From assembly GCA_016705005.1 (NCBI GenBank), contig JADIZB010000001.1:558001-622000 (forward strand): a stretch of 64,000 nt of DNA, written 5' to 3'. Each line of letters starts with the position of its first letter. Positions within the stretch are counted from its first letter, which is position 1. A model generated the notes under the pieces. The model was not told where the DNA came from. It saw nothing but the letters and a program-made list of their open reading frames with translations, and did not search any database. Below, piece by piece: positions 26,574 to 36,602 of this stretch. A program made the translations under genes and the position numbers. Source of the stretch: Bacteroidales bacterium. GTDB taxonomy: Bacteria; Bacteroidota; Bacteroidia; Bacteroidales; Lentimicrobiaceae.

Positions 26574-27566
26574 TCAGGCTATATAAACTTCAAGTATCCT
26601 TGATGGCATCGAAGGAATAATATCTGCCCGGTCGATAGAGGCAGGCAACAACAACGCTTCTCCCTGAGAAATCCTGACCTGCGCTTCGGTCAATCCGTTG
26701 TGGACAACCGTTACTGACCCTTCAACACAGACATAAATCACAAATGAGTCAAGTTCACTGTAATCCTTAGCCAGGGCTTTATCAAGTTCAATCAGGTTGG
26801 TCGTAAAAAAAGGACTGGCAACCAGATTGGCTGTACCGTTCTTTTTTGGTTCATAAGCTGACTTATAATCGTCATAAACATTAAAATCGATGGCATCCAG
26901 CGCTTCTTCCACATGAAGCTCGCGTGACTTCCCTTCACTGTCGACCCGGTCCCAGTCATAAATGCGGTAGGTGGTATCTGAAGTCTGTTGAATCTCAGCA
27001 AGGAAGATACCAGGTCCAAGGGCATGTACCCTTCCGGCCGGCATGTAAAATACATCTCCCTTTTTAACCTTTTCGAAATTCAGAATTTCACGGAGGGTTT
27101 TATCCTCCAGTTTCTCCAGATAGACGGCCTTATCAACCTTTTGGCTGAAACCACTGATGAGTTCTGATCCGGGATCGGCATCAATAATATACCACATTTC
27201 CGATTTCCCATAACCAATGTTCCGTTTAGCGGCCAGTTCATCATCAGGGTGAACCTGAATGGAGAGATATTCAGCTGCATCAATAAACTTGACCAGAATC
27301 GGAAATTCATTTCCAAAACGCTCATATACAGCATCGCCGACCAGATCACCCATATAGATTTCAACCAGTTCGTTCAGGTCGTTACCGGACAGGAAACCAT
27401 TGACAATTGCGGTCTGGTTTCCCTCTACCCCTGACATTACCCAGGCTTCCCCGCAATTCGGCAATGGGGCAAAATCAATGCCCAGTACCGTTCTGATTTT
27501 ACTTCCTCCCCATATCTTATCTTTAAGAACCGGTTGAAATTTGAGCGGATAAAGCTGATTTTCCAT
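26574..27566 (-). CDS. manA: Class I mannose-6-phosphate isomerase
   Basis: A 330-residue cupin enzyme interconverting mannose-6-phosphate and fructose-6-phosphate in the cytoplasm. The zinc ligands are visible: Gln104 and His106 in IQVHPDDE, Glu123 in KSEMWYI and His181 in PAGRVHALG. The N-terminus (PLKFQPVLKDKIWGG) is typical of the short bacterial form, and the length is normal. It is divergent from lipA and 55 bases before the TlpA gene in the same direction. Whether it shares that transcript is unclear; the functions are unrelated. Confidence 0.95.
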   Translation of the reverse strand: MENQLYPLKFQPVLKDKIWGGSKIRTVLGIDFAPLPNCGEAWVMSGVEGNQTAIVNGFLSGNDLNELVEIYMGDLVGDAVYERFGNEFPILVKFIDAAEYLSIQVHPDDELAAKRNIGYGKSEMWYIIDADPGSELISGFSQKVDKAVYLEKLEDKTLREILNFEKVKKGDVFYMPAGRVHALGPGIFLAEIQQTSDTTYRIYDWDRVDSEGKSRELHVEEALDAIDFNVYDDYKSAYEPKKNGTANLVASPFFTTNLIELDKALAKDYSELDSFVIYVCVEGSVTVVHNGLTEAQVRISQGEALLLPASIDRADIIPSMPSRILEVYIA

Positions 27567-27740
27567 TATTTAGCCTTGCTTCTTGGATTGTGTGTTTTCG
27601 TCAATACGGGGTAAAATTACAATTAAATTCATTCATACAAATAGTCATATACTTATTGGTATTTTTGCAATGGGAATGACCTGAATGATTATTAAATATT
27701 TTTAATAAGTCTTTTCCATACGTCGCCCGATATTCATACG

Positions 27741-28601
27741 ATGTCAGAAGAGCAAGGGAAACACCTTAAAAAGCCCGATTGGCTGAAAGTCAGACTTCCG
27801 GGTGGAAAAAATTTCTCCGGGATTAAAGATATTATCGAAAGCAGGGGACTACACACCATCTGCAGCAGTGGCAACTGCCCGAATATGGCTGAGTGCTGGA
27901 ATGCCGGTACCGCAACATTTATGATACTGGGTGAGATTTGCACCCGTTCGTGTGGCTTTTGTGCTACAAAATCCGGCAAACCGTTTCCGCCCGACCCGGA
28001 TGAACCAGTCAGGGTAGCCGAATCGATAAAACTTATGAATCTCAGGCATTGTGTGATAACTTCTGTTGACAGGGATGATCTTTCAGATGCAGGTGCCTCT
28101 CACTGGGCACAAACCATCAGGGAGATCAAACGGGTCAATCCCGGAATAACCATTGAAGTGCTGGTACCTGATTTTGGTGGCTCTCTGACTGATCTTGATG
28201 CGATCATGGCTGAAAAACCGGAAATTGTCTCTCATAATCTGGAAACCGTCAGAAGTCTGACACCCAAAGTTCGCAGTGCGGCGAAGTACGACAGGAGCCT
28301 TAAGATACTCCGTCACATAGCCTTGTCAGGAACTGTCGCCAAATCCGGCATTATGGTCGGGTTGGGTGAAACAGAAACCGAAGTTCTGGAAACCATGGAT
28401 GACCTTCTGCAGGCTGGTGTCAGTATCATGACCATTGGTCAGTACCTGAGGCCTACGCTGAATCATCTTCCCGTGAAGGAATATATACATCCCGATCTGT
28501 TTGAAAAATACCGGCAGACAGGTATTTTAAAAGGATTCAGGCACATTGAAAGTAAACCAATGGTCAGGTCTTCCTATCATGCGGAGAAGCATGTTAGTTA
28601 G
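27741..28601 (+). CDS. lipA: Lipoyl synthase
   Basis: A 286-residue radical SAM enzyme that inserts two sulfurs into octanoyl groups on E2 and H proteins. Both iron-sulfur cluster motifs are complete. The auxiliary cluster has Cys41, Cys46 and Cys52 (CX4CX5C in CSSGNCPNMAEC); the SAM cluster has Cys67, Cys71 and Cys74 (CTRSCGFC). The C-terminal RSSY that supplies the serine ligand is present. No lipB lies nearby. Transcription probably starts from the region shared with manA, where TATTTTTG at 27660-27667 is a possible -7 element. It ends 15 bases before the convergent GH30 gene. Confidence 0.96.
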   Translation: MSEEQGKHLKKPDWLKVRLPGGKNFSGIKDIIESRGLHTICSSGNCPNMAECWNAGTATFMILGEICTRSCGFCATKSGKPFPPDPDEPVRVAESIKLMNLRHCVITSVDRDDLSDAGASHWAQTIREIKRVNPGITIEVLVPDFGGSLTDLDAIMAEKPEIVSHNLETVRSLTPKVRSAAKYDRSLKILRHIALSGTVAKSGIMVGLGETETEVLETMDDLLQAGVSIMTIGQYLRPTLNHLPVKEYIHPDLFEKYRQTGILKGFRHIESKPMVRSSYHAEKHVS

Positions 28602-28616
28602 TGGATTACCATTAGC

Positions 28617-30092
28617 TTACCACACAAAGGTGGCAACCGATTTTGCCGGTAATGTGTAGCTGTAATTAACAGAACCCTGATTTACAGAAAAAGCCTTTGC
28701 TCCGCTATTGTCGTTTGCAACAACCAGTACTTTGCTCCCGTTGGTGTTCTGAAAACCAACTGCCATAACATTTGGCAGCGACTGCGGAATGGTGGTGGCA
28801 ATGCGCACGGCACCAGGTCCGACAAATTTTGAAAAATGAGCTATTGAGTAGTATTCCTCATTTCGTGTTATCGCCCCGGTGGCTGAATTGATGGTAATTA
28901 CGCCCCGGCAATTGCTGCATCCGTTATTCTGAGGTCCATAGTTTTCATCAAGGGCAAGATTCCATAGCAGGGCTGTTTTAGACCAGTTGCGGGCCGTTCC
29001 GATAAAAATGTTCTGCATGTTCCACATCAGGTTGCCTGCAAAATCGGTAGCCCAGGCCCCTCCCGATATTTCAGTAAAGTACAGCCCTTTATCCGGATGT
29101 GCATTGTGAACAGTGGTCATGGCCGAAACATCTCCTCCATAGGCATGGAAAGCTGATCCGGCCACATACTTTGCAGCATCCGCATCGTTCAGGATGGTAA
29201 TCGGATATTGCGGATTATCCCAGTTATGATCATACAGGATAATTTTTGATGATATTCCGGCTGTTTCAAACCGGGGACCCAATGAATTCTTTATGAAAGC
29301 CAGTTGTTCGGAGGACTGCATTTCCATACAAGGATAGCCGGCCGTATAGTAAAGTGGTTCATTCTGGGGTGTAATGGCATCGATGGTTATTCCCTCGTCC
29401 TTCATCGCCTGAATGTATTTTACAAAGTAATCCGCATACACACCATAACAATCAGGTCTGAGCTTCCCGCCTTTGAGATTTCCGTTGGTTTTCATCCAGG
29501 CCGGCGGGCTCCAGGGTGTTCCCATCAGTTTGATGGCCGGGGCAATCTGAGTGATTTCCTTCAGTACAGGGACCACATCATTCAAATCCTGAGCAAGTGA
29601 AAATTGCTGCAACCCGAAATCTGTCTGACCTGCCGGCAGATCATTATAAGTAAAATCAGAAACCGAGAAATCGGATGCACCCATGGTAAGCCGGAGATAG
29701 GAAATGCCAATGCCGGTTTCGGGGTCGAAGAGTTCTTTCAAAACATCCTGTCTGGCCGACGGGTTAAGTGTATTATTCAAAAGGTATGCAGAGGACCCGG
29801 TGAGGGCTGCTCCATAACCTTCTATCGCCTGAAAACGAAAACCTGTATCAAGACTGATAACCGGATTATCATTGTTTACATCTGATATAATTTCCAGAGG
29901 CTCCTCCCTGGAGAAAAGCAGACTCCTATCCCCTTTGGTCAGATATACCTGAGCTTTACCCTGTTCCGGAGGAACCTGTGGATCGGGGTTGTCCTTGCCA
30001 TTACATCCGGAGAGGGAAACAACCATCACAAAAGCCAGCATGAGTGAGAAGGGTAGCAGGGTATCAGCAAGTGGATTGGTTTTATTTGCCAT
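28617..30092 (-). CDS. Glycoside hydrolase family 30 lipoprotein
   Basis: A 491-residue GH30 enzyme. A lipoprotein signal (lipobox SLSGC, Cys30) predicts membrane anchoring, in this context possibly on the surface. The (beta/alpha)8 barrel has the acid/base Glu245 (TPQNEPLY) and the nucleophile Glu341 (YFTEISGG), with WSPPAWMKTNG, a strong GH30 marker. A small beta domain forms the C-terminus (VATFVW end). The family includes glucosylceramidases, beta-1,6-glucanases and xylanases; the sequence alone does not decide which, though the motifs look closer to the glucosylceramidase/beta-1,6-glucanase side. It is the last gene of the SusCD locus, 96 bases after susD, with a hairpin in the gap. Confidence 0.9.
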   Translation of the reverse strand: MANKTNPLADTLLPFSLMLAFVMVVSLSGCNGKDNPDPQVPPEQGKAQVYLTKGDRSLLFSREEPLEIISDVNNDNPVISLDTGFRFQAIEGYGAALTGSSAYLLNNTLNPSARQDVLKELFDPETGIGISYLRLTMGASDFSVSDFTYNDLPAGQTDFGLQQFSLAQDLNDVVPVLKEITQIAPAIKLMGTPWSPPAWMKTNGNLKGGKLRPDCYGVYADYFVKYIQAMKDEGITIDAITPQNEPLYYTAGYPCMEMQSSEQLAFIKNSLGPRFETAGISSKIILYDHNWDNPQYPITILNDADAAKYVAGSAFHAYGGDVSAMTTVHNAHPDKGLYFTEISGGAWATDFAGNLMWNMQNIFIGTARNWSKTALLWNLALDENYGPQNNGCSNCRGVITINSATGAITRNEEYYSIAHFSKFVGPGAVRIATTIPQSLPNVMAVGFQNTNGSKVLVVANDNSGAKAFSVNQGSVNYSYTLPAKSVATFVW

Positions 30093-30128
30093 TATTTCTA
30101 ATTTTTGTGAGCTGTTAATAATTAAATA

Positions 30129-30156
30129 GCAGAGACGCGTTGTATCGCGTCTCTGC
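30129..30156. repeat. Perfect hairpin between susD and the GH30 gene
   Basis: GCAGAGACGCG and CGCGTCTCTGC form a perfect 11-bp stem around a 6-base loop. No strong U-tract follows on the minus strand. The motif resembles short GAGACGCG palindromes scattered between genes in Bacteroidota and cyanobacteria. In this position it could protect or attenuate the susCD mRNA. Confidence 0.75.
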
Positions 30157-30188
30157 GGTATTTTTAATATACAAATTCAGAACCTGAA

Positions 30189-31649
30189 TCAATAATTCGG
30201 GTTTTGCGACAGGAGATCATTTTTGTCAAGTTCCGATTGCGGTATTGGCCACAACAATCCGGTTTCAACCAGATTATAGCCATAGGGTGAGCCTTCGGGG
30301 CCTATCGCATTGTTGATCACCTCGATGGCCCGGCCTGTACGTTTCAGATCATACCAGCGATGGCCTTCAAATGCAAGCTCAAGTCTGCGCTCTTTCTCAA
30401 TGGCCAGGCGCATGGCATCCTGTGTCGAAGCCGGAGTATTGGGCAGATCAACCCGTGAACGAATCTGATTTACCAAAGCTGCGGCACCTGTAACATCACC
30501 CTGCTCATTCAGTGCTTCAGCCTTCAGCAACAGGATGTCAGCCAGCCTCAGGATAATATAGTTCTGGGGGCTGGGAGATGTAAATATCCTGTATTTATTC
30601 ATAAAGGGGTAATTGGTCTGGGGCCAGTTGGCATCGGACCATTTACCTGTAACATCAAGAAAAACAACCGAGGCATTTTTGCGGATCATATCGTTTTCAT
30701 CATCAAATGCCTTGATGAGGTCGTTGCTCGGGATATTGAATTTTTTCCAGTCGAGACCCCGGAACATGCTGGCACCCCAGTTGGCGTCAGTATTGGTACC
30801 TTCGTAATTAATCTCGAAAATGGCTTCAGATGAGTTTTCATTCTGGTTGTCCCACAACATATCGTACTCAGGAAGTAAACTATAACCTCCATTGATGACA
30901 GCATCACAATACTGAACGACTTTATTCCAGTCCTTGGGCTCCGCCGTTGCGTAAACCCTGGCAAGCAAAGCATTTGCCGCCCCTTTGGTTGCATAACCTT
31001 TGTGTGGCTGGGTTGCTCTAACATTATCTATGGCATACTCAAGATCTGCAATAATCTGAGCGTATACCTCTTCTTTCGGTGCTCTGGAAGGGTATAGCTG
31101 TGGATAAATCTCAGGAAGCAATTCAACACTTACAACGGTAACTTCCTTTAATTGCAACGGAGTATCACCCCATAACTGAACCGCCTGAAAATACATCATC
31201 GCTCTGATAAATGAAGCTTCACCCTTGATTTCCTTTTTTCGCTGTTCACTCAGGGATGGATCCGGAACCTTTTCAACATTATTAATAACAACATTGGCCC
31301 TGCCGATGGTTCCGTAAAGGTAAGCCCAGTCGCGGCTTACATTGCTGTTGGTTGCATCCAGGCGATAATCGTCTATCTGGAAGTTAGCCGGGTTATCAGC
31401 ACCGGCATAGGCATCGTCAGACTGGGCATCACCATTGACAAAATAGTCAAGTTCCCAATACTCGTTCTTGTAATCACTATAAACACCTGCCAGTGCAGCT
31501 TCTACTTCGTTGGCTGTTTTATACACTGTGTCAGATGTATTCTGAATAAAAATGCCATTACCTACCGGTTTCAAATCCAGAAACTTCTCGCAGGCGTAAA
31601 ACGGCAGTGCAAGCATCAATGCAAACACTATTTTATATATCTTTTTCAT
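30189..31649 (-). CDS. RagB/SusD family outer-membrane lipoprotein
   Basis: A 486-residue SusD homologue. The lipobox ends at Cys20 (FYAC) and is followed by EKFLDLKPVG, the usual start of mature SusD proteins. The C-terminal SusD domain is clear (LAIEKERRLELAFEGHRWYDLKRTG). It should form the lid of the SusC barrel encoded 12 bases upstream and bind glycan at the cell surface. The companion GH30 gene suggests a beta-linked glucan-type substrate. Confidence 0.95.
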   Translation of the reverse strand: MKKIYKIVFALMLALPFYACEKFLDLKPVGNGIFIQNTSDTVYKTANEVEAALAGVYSDYKNEYWELDYFVNGDAQSDDAYAGADNPANFQIDDYRLDATNSNVSRDWAYLYGTIGRANVVINNVEKVPDPSLSEQRKKEIKGEASFIRAMMYFQAVQLWGDTPLQLKEVTVVSVELLPEIYPQLYPSRAPKEEVYAQIIADLEYAIDNVRATQPHKGYATKGAANALLARVYATAEPKDWNKVVQYCDAVINGGYSLLPEYDMLWDNQNENSSEAIFEINYEGTNTDANWGASMFRGLDWKKFNIPSNDLIKAFDDENDMIRKNASVVFLDVTGKWSDANWPQTNYPFMNKYRIFTSPSPQNYIILRLADILLLKAEALNEQGDVTGAAALVNQIRSRVDLPNTPASTQDAMRLAIEKERRLELAFEGHRWYDLKRTGRAIEVINNAIGPEGSPYGYNLVETGLLWPIPQSELDKNDLLSQNPNY

Positions 31650-31661
31650 GGAATCTGTTTT

Positions 31662-34595
31662 TTAGAGTTCAACATTTACACCAAACACGATGGTTCTGGA
31701 TTGAGGGTATGTACCATAATCAACACCCATCGAAACAGCGCTTGACCCGAATGCATTCACTTCAGGATCGAACCCTGAATAATTGGTGAGTGTAATCAGG
31801 TTTTGTCCTGTCACATAAACAGATACACGTTTCAATGCCTTAAACTTAGGATTGTTATCCAGTATCTGGTACGACAGGGAGATTGATTTAAGCCTGATGT
31901 AAGAGCCATCTTCAATAAAACGGGTTGAATTACGGACATTGTCAACATTTCCATTGCCGACAGCCCTGGGCATATCGGTGATATCGCCCGGATTTTTCCA
32001 GCGATCAAGAACATCAACCGATTGGTTTTTGCTGTCGAACATACCTTCAAGATCAATTCTTGTCGCATTGAATATGTCGTTGCCATAGCTTCCCTGGAAA
32101 AAGACATTCAGACTAAATCTTTTGTAACTGATATTGTTGGTGAGGCCAAAAGTAAAATCAGGCATTCCATAACCAATGACCTTCCTGTCTCCCGGATCGA
32201 AAATGCCATTTTCATTAACATCCTTATAGATAATATCACCAGTTTCCGGATCAACACCTTCGGAAACATAACCATAAAATGCCCCCATGGGTAAACCGGC
32301 TTTGAATATGTTCACATCCTGATTGTTACTGTATATCCTTCCGGAAGAGTAGACAGGTGTATATGTCAGACTGGTGACTTCATTCCTGTTGAAGGACATA
32401 TTAAAATCGGTAGTCCAGTTTATACTTTTATTATTAATATTCACTGTGCTTAAACCAAATTCAATCCCTTTATTAACAATTTTACCTGCGTTTGTCTGAA
32501 TGGTATTAACCGGCAATGAGCTGGTGAGTGCCACATTGAGGATAACATTCGGGGTTTCCTTGTAATAAGCATCAAAAACAAAAACAACCCTTGAATCAAA
32601 CATACTCAGGTCAATACCAATATCCGTCTGATTAGTGGTTTCCCAGCGCAGGTCAGGATTACCAAGAGAAATGGCATAAGTACCGGGTCCATTAAGGGTG
32701 TCGCCGGGAGTTCTTCGAAAATATCCCGTCAGAGCCATACTGGAATAATCAGAGAGTCCGTTGATATTACCTGTCTTACCCCAGCCTCCGCGCAGCTTCA
32801 GGTCGTTGATAAATGTTACACCTTCCATAAATTTCTCTCCCGAAATACGCCAGGCTGCAGAAAACGAAGGCATGGTTCCCCAGTGTTTTGCGAGTTTGGA
32901 AGAACCATCCCGGCGAACTGAAGCGGTGAGGTAATACTTGCCTTTAAAGTCATATGTGCCACGGCCGAAGAATGATACAGAAGCCCATTCGCTACGCCAG
33001 GTACCACCAGTATTCAGCTGATTGGCAGCCCAGATGGTTCTGATATCCGTATTATCCGGAAAATCGGTACCTTCAATATAGGTACCATTTCCATCATATT
33101 TCTGAACGCTGTTGCCCACCATGGCAGTAAAACTGTGATCATTTACCTTGGTCACATAGTCAAGGGTGTTTTCAGCTATCCAGATGTTATGGTTGGCTTT
33201 GTCAGACCGGCCGATTCCATGGTTCTGCCGTCCGTAATTTGTACTGAAAGGGTCGAGGTAATAATCGTACTGATGTCCGGTAACATCCACACCCATGCTG
33301 GATTTGAGCTTCAAATTCTTTATGAACGAGATTTCACTGTAAACATTCCCAAACAATTTGTTGTCGCGCGATTGCTGGTCAGGACCATCCATATAGGCAA
33401 CCGGGTTTTCCCATGAGGGTTGAAACGGGTTCGGATCATACCATCCGGAACCGTCATTCTTATACACACTCAGGAACGGAGGCGTGTTCAGGGCACTCAT
33501 GATAACCCCACCCCTCCCTGAACTTGCATTATCGGGAGTGTCTTTCGAATTGTTACTCAAGGCATTGATGCTTGTACCCACCTTAAACCACGGACGAACA
33601 TAGGTGTCAAGGTTTACCCTGAAAGTATAGCGATCGAACCGGGCCGGTGCAACAATACCTTCTTCGCGGAGATACCCCCCGGAAACAAAATACTGTGTTT
33701 TTTCATTTCCTCCTGTTGCTGAAAGCTGATACGATTGCTGGGTTCCTGTATCAAAAGTCAGGTCACTCCAATCGTTAAACTGCGTCCAGGTCGGATCCAG
33801 CGGAACACCGATTTCCTGCATCAGGTCACGATACTGTTTGGTATTAAGGACATCTATTGTCTTGCGAAGTGAACTAATACCATAATAAGCATTGAAATTG
33901 ACCGCAGGTTTGTTTTCCTTACCACGCCTGGTCGAAATAATGACTACACCATTGGCGCCCTGGGCACCATATATGGATGCGGAAGAAGCATCCTTCAAGA
34001 CCGACATGCTCTCAATATCGTTGGGGTTAATCCCTGAAATATCCGTCGTTGGCACACCATCTACTACATAAAGTGGTTCATTGCCTGAAATTACAGATGT
34101 TGCACCACGAATCCTGACTGATGGCCCCGACCCGGGTTTACCTGAACTTGAAATAACATGTACGCCGGGAGCCTTCCCCTGCAGTGCAAGAGCAGCTGAA
34201 GTAACAGGCCGGTCTTTTATTTCAGCTGATCCGACCACTGAAACAGCGGTGGTAAGGTCTTTCTTTTTCACAGCGCCATATCCGATCACCACCAGTTCAT
34301 CAAGCATTTTGGCATCTTCGAGCATTATCACATTAATGGTTGACTGGCTTCCTATGGTAATTTCCTGTTTTGAAAAGCCTACAAAACTGAAGACAAGTAC
34401 CTCGCCGGTCGCATTCAGACGGTATTTCCCATCTAAATCGGTTACTGTGCCTGTGGAGGTTCCCTTCACCTGAATGGTGACACCAGGCAACCCTGAGCCA
34501 CCGGCATCTGTCACTTTACCCGTAATCTGTTTCCCCTGAGCAAAAACAGACAGCGAGATCATGGTTAAAAATATGATTGATAAGAGTTTATTCAT
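31662..34595 (-). CDS. SusC/RagA family TonB-linked outer-membrane transporter
   Basis: A 977-residue SusC homologue. In order: signal peptide (MNKLLSIIFLTMISLSVFAQ), carboxypeptidase-regulatory-like domain (ITGKVTDAGGSGLPGV), TonB-box-like segment (ELVVIGYG), plug domain (LQGKAPGVHVISSSGKPG) and a 22-strand barrel ending GVNVEL. It imports oligosaccharides with SusD using TonB energy. It lies 57 bases after the PKD-lipoprotein gene and 12 bases before susD. Confidence 0.96.
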   Translation of the reverse strand: MNKLLSIIFLTMISLSVFAQGKQITGKVTDAGGSGLPGVTIQVKGTSTGTVTDLDGKYRLNATGEVLVFSFVGFSKQEITIGSQSTINVIMLEDAKMLDELVVIGYGAVKKKDLTTAVSVVGSAEIKDRPVTSAALALQGKAPGVHVISSSGKPGSGPSVRIRGATSVISGNEPLYVVDGVPTTDISGINPNDIESMSVLKDASSASIYGAQGANGVVIISTRRGKENKPAVNFNAYYGISSLRKTIDVLNTKQYRDLMQEIGVPLDPTWTQFNDWSDLTFDTGTQQSYQLSATGGNEKTQYFVSGGYLREEGIVAPARFDRYTFRVNLDTYVRPWFKVGTSINALSNNSKDTPDNASSGRGGVIMSALNTPPFLSVYKNDGSGWYDPNPFQPSWENPVAYMDGPDQQSRDNKLFGNVYSEISFIKNLKLKSSMGVDVTGHQYDYYLDPFSTNYGRQNHGIGRSDKANHNIWIAENTLDYVTKVNDHSFTAMVGNSVQKYDGNGTYIEGTDFPDNTDIRTIWAANQLNTGGTWRSEWASVSFFGRGTYDFKGKYYLTASVRRDGSSKLAKHWGTMPSFSAAWRISGEKFMEGVTFINDLKLRGGWGKTGNINGLSDYSSMALTGYFRRTPGDTLNGPGTYAISLGNPDLRWETTNQTDIGIDLSMFDSRVVFVFDAYYKETPNVILNVALTSSLPVNTIQTNAGKIVNKGIEFGLSTVNINNKSINWTTDFNMSFNRNEVTSLTYTPVYSSGRIYSNNQDVNIFKAGLPMGAFYGYVSEGVDPETGDIIYKDVNENGIFDPGDRKVIGYGMPDFTFGLTNNISYKRFSLNVFFQGSYGNDIFNATRIDLEGMFDSKNQSVDVLDRWKNPGDITDMPRAVGNGNVDNVRNSTRFIEDGSYIRLKSISLSYQILDNNPKFKALKRVSVYVTGQNLITLTNYSGFDPEVNAFGSSAVSMGVDYGTYPQSRTIVFGVNVEL

Positions 34596-34652
34596 GGTTT
34601 GTTTTTGTTTATTAGTTAAACCTATGCGTTTCTTTTTCTCTCCGTCAACGGA

Positions 34653-36422
34653 TTAACGTTCGAGTATTACCGACCAGGATTGGGAAGCATCGTGTGCAAC
34701 CGAATAGTCAACAGAAAGGAACAGGTATTCTTTTGTTCCGCTGTTGGCATATCCCATCACTTCATAACGATTGGTCGGGCTACCTCCGTTTGGAGCCAAT
34801 GATCCATCACCATTTTCACCACCGTAATAACCTTTGTAAAATCCGATAAAAGCGGCTCTGTTTGCACCGTTGGTAAGCACAATTACGGGGCGGGCCAGGA
34901 AGCTTTTCGCTGGCTGATAAGTGAAACTATGGGTACCTGATCCAAAGAATGCGCCATTACCACTGTTTGCAATCTCCTCATCGGTGATACATCCGTTCGG
35001 TGTGCCAAAATAACCATCATTCCGGGCACTGCCGTTTGTACTGTAGGTATAGATTCCACCTGCCGTGAAGGTAAATTCATCATCGGTAATGCACGACCAG
35101 TCGTCGGCACCTGAAGTTGAACCATCAAGTGAGCTTTTGGGAACACTATACCAGTTATAGCCTCCCATGGTCTGACCACAGAAGATTGAATAGTTATCGG
35201 CCCTGACTTTCCAGGCCCCACCCTGAAGTATCGCTTCGGTAACAACCGAATTGGTTGCGAAAGCCGGTTTTGTACCGGTTACAAAACCATTGGCGTTTGT
35301 GGCTTTCAGGGTCACATTGAACGCTCCTTCGGTAAGATAGGTGTGTACAGGTGATTGCTCGGTTGAGGTCTGACCATCGCCGAAATCCCATTCATAGGAG
35401 GTTGCATTCGTAGAATTGTTGGTACAGGTCAGATTCAGTCCATTCAGTTCAATTGAAAAATCAAGTGATGGTGACGGCCCTGGAATCGGGGGTTCATCTG
35501 CCGGGTTATCGTAATGCACCAATACAAAACGCCAGTAAGCGGGTTGAGGGGAGGCTCCCCCTGTCATATATGAAGTCTGCAGTACCAGGGTATCAACCGG
35601 TCCGTCGGAAAGCTTCAGAATACTGTAAGTAACCGATTCCTGAGGCAAGGTAACTTCGGCACTGGTAGCTACTTTACACAGGCCAACGAATGCACCCAGA
35701 CCAATCACTTTTAAGGTAGGAGCAGCACCTGCTGTCAATTCAAAGGTATGCTCACCATTTCCCCATGGGGTCAGGTCATCTCCGTAAAGATTCGTCATGT
35801 TTTCAGTCGAAGCACAGGTGTTTGCCGGGAAGAACACACCTCCCTCGGCCCAGTAATCACCCTTAGCATCAAACGACATAATCCCACCCCGTTTAAATAT
35901 CCATTCATCATTCAGCACACAGGGCCTGTTGGCTAGTTCGTCATTATCGCGACCCATAGCCCACCAGATTGATTCATGTGAATCAGGCCCCACTTCAAGG
36001 GGATATCTTCCTGTGCTGACATCGCGGATCAGCTTCCAGGTTTTGGAATCATCTCCGACAAGTTTGGCCAGTTCAGCATTGGGGTCAATAATCGGAATGG
36101 TAACCGAATAGGTTTCTGTGGTTCCGCCGGAAGATTTTGCCGTGATTGTTACCGTGTATTCCCCTTCGGCTGTATAATGATGCACATGTCGCAATGAATC
36201 AGACAACACCGTACCATCACCAAAATCCCACGAAACAGAAGGTGTACCCTTTATGCCCGTTGAATAGTTAATGAAAGTTACTTTCTTGAAATCATTGACA
36301 TCCACCTGATAGGTAAAACTGGCAATAACATCATCACCCTGGTCTTCTTTTTTGCAGGAGACCAGTTGCGTTGCCAGAAGCAAGAGCATTAAAAGTCTGC
36401 TGAATGAAAAGGTTGGTTTCAT
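34653..36422 (-). CDS. PKD-domain lipoprotein, first gene of the GH30 locus
   Basis: A 589-residue lipoprotein (lipobox QLVSC, Cys23). Two PKD domains (SWDFGDGT near 70 and EWDFGDGQ near 345) each precede a longer module. The two modules share a pattern: a W-K-(L/V) opening, a CVLNDEW or CITDDEF segment, then a Gly-rich stretch with an early Trp or Tyr. The protein therefore looks like an internal duplication of PKD plus an unnamed, probably glycan-binding, beta domain. By position it may act as a surface glycan-binding protein like SusE/F, though those normally follow susD. Function inferred only from context. Confidence 0.8.
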   Translation of the reverse strand: MKPTFSFSRLLMLLLLATQLVSCKKEDQGDDVIASFTYQVDVNDFKKVTFINYSTGIKGTPSVSWDFGDGTVLSDSLRHVHHYTAEGEYTVTITAKSSGGTTETYSVTIPIIDPNAELAKLVGDDSKTWKLIRDVSTGRYPLEVGPDSHESIWWAMGRDNDELANRPCVLNDEWIFKRGGIMSFDAKGDYWAEGGVFFPANTCASTENMTNLYGDDLTPWGNGEHTFELTAGAAPTLKVIGLGAFVGLCKVATSAEVTLPQESVTYSILKLSDGPVDTLVLQTSYMTGGASPQPAYWRFVLVHYDNPADEPPIPGPSPSLDFSIELNGLNLTCTNNSTNATSYEWDFGDGQTSTEQSPVHTYLTEGAFNVTLKATNANGFVTGTKPAFATNSVVTEAILQGGAWKVRADNYSIFCGQTMGGYNWYSVPKSSLDGSTSGADDWSCITDDEFTFTAGGIYTYSTNGSARNDGYFGTPNGCITDEEIANSGNGAFFGSGTHSFTYQPAKSFLARPVIVLTNGANRAAFIGFYKGYYGGENGDGSLAPNGGSPTNRYEVMGYANSGTKEYLFLSVDYSVAHDASQSWSVILER

Positions 36423-36594
36423 TTTAAGTTGGTTTTTGTGTTAGAGTATTTGGTTGGTTGTATTATTCAGAATCCTGAAAAAATCGTAGTCGTCAACAGG
36501 AGATTGATGGTGACTATTGTATTTCCTTATGTTTGGTTCCCAGCCCATCAATTCCTGCAGTAAGGAAAACATAAAGCTAAGTGTACTTTAGACA

Positions 36595-36602
36595 CAAAGG
36601 TA
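36595..36602 (-). promoter_or_regulatory. Candidate -7 element of the GH30 locus
   Basis: On the minus strand TACCTTTG matches TAnnTTTG. No clear TTG was found at the expected upstream distance. If used, the PKD gene has a leader of about 170 bases. Confidence 0.35.
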
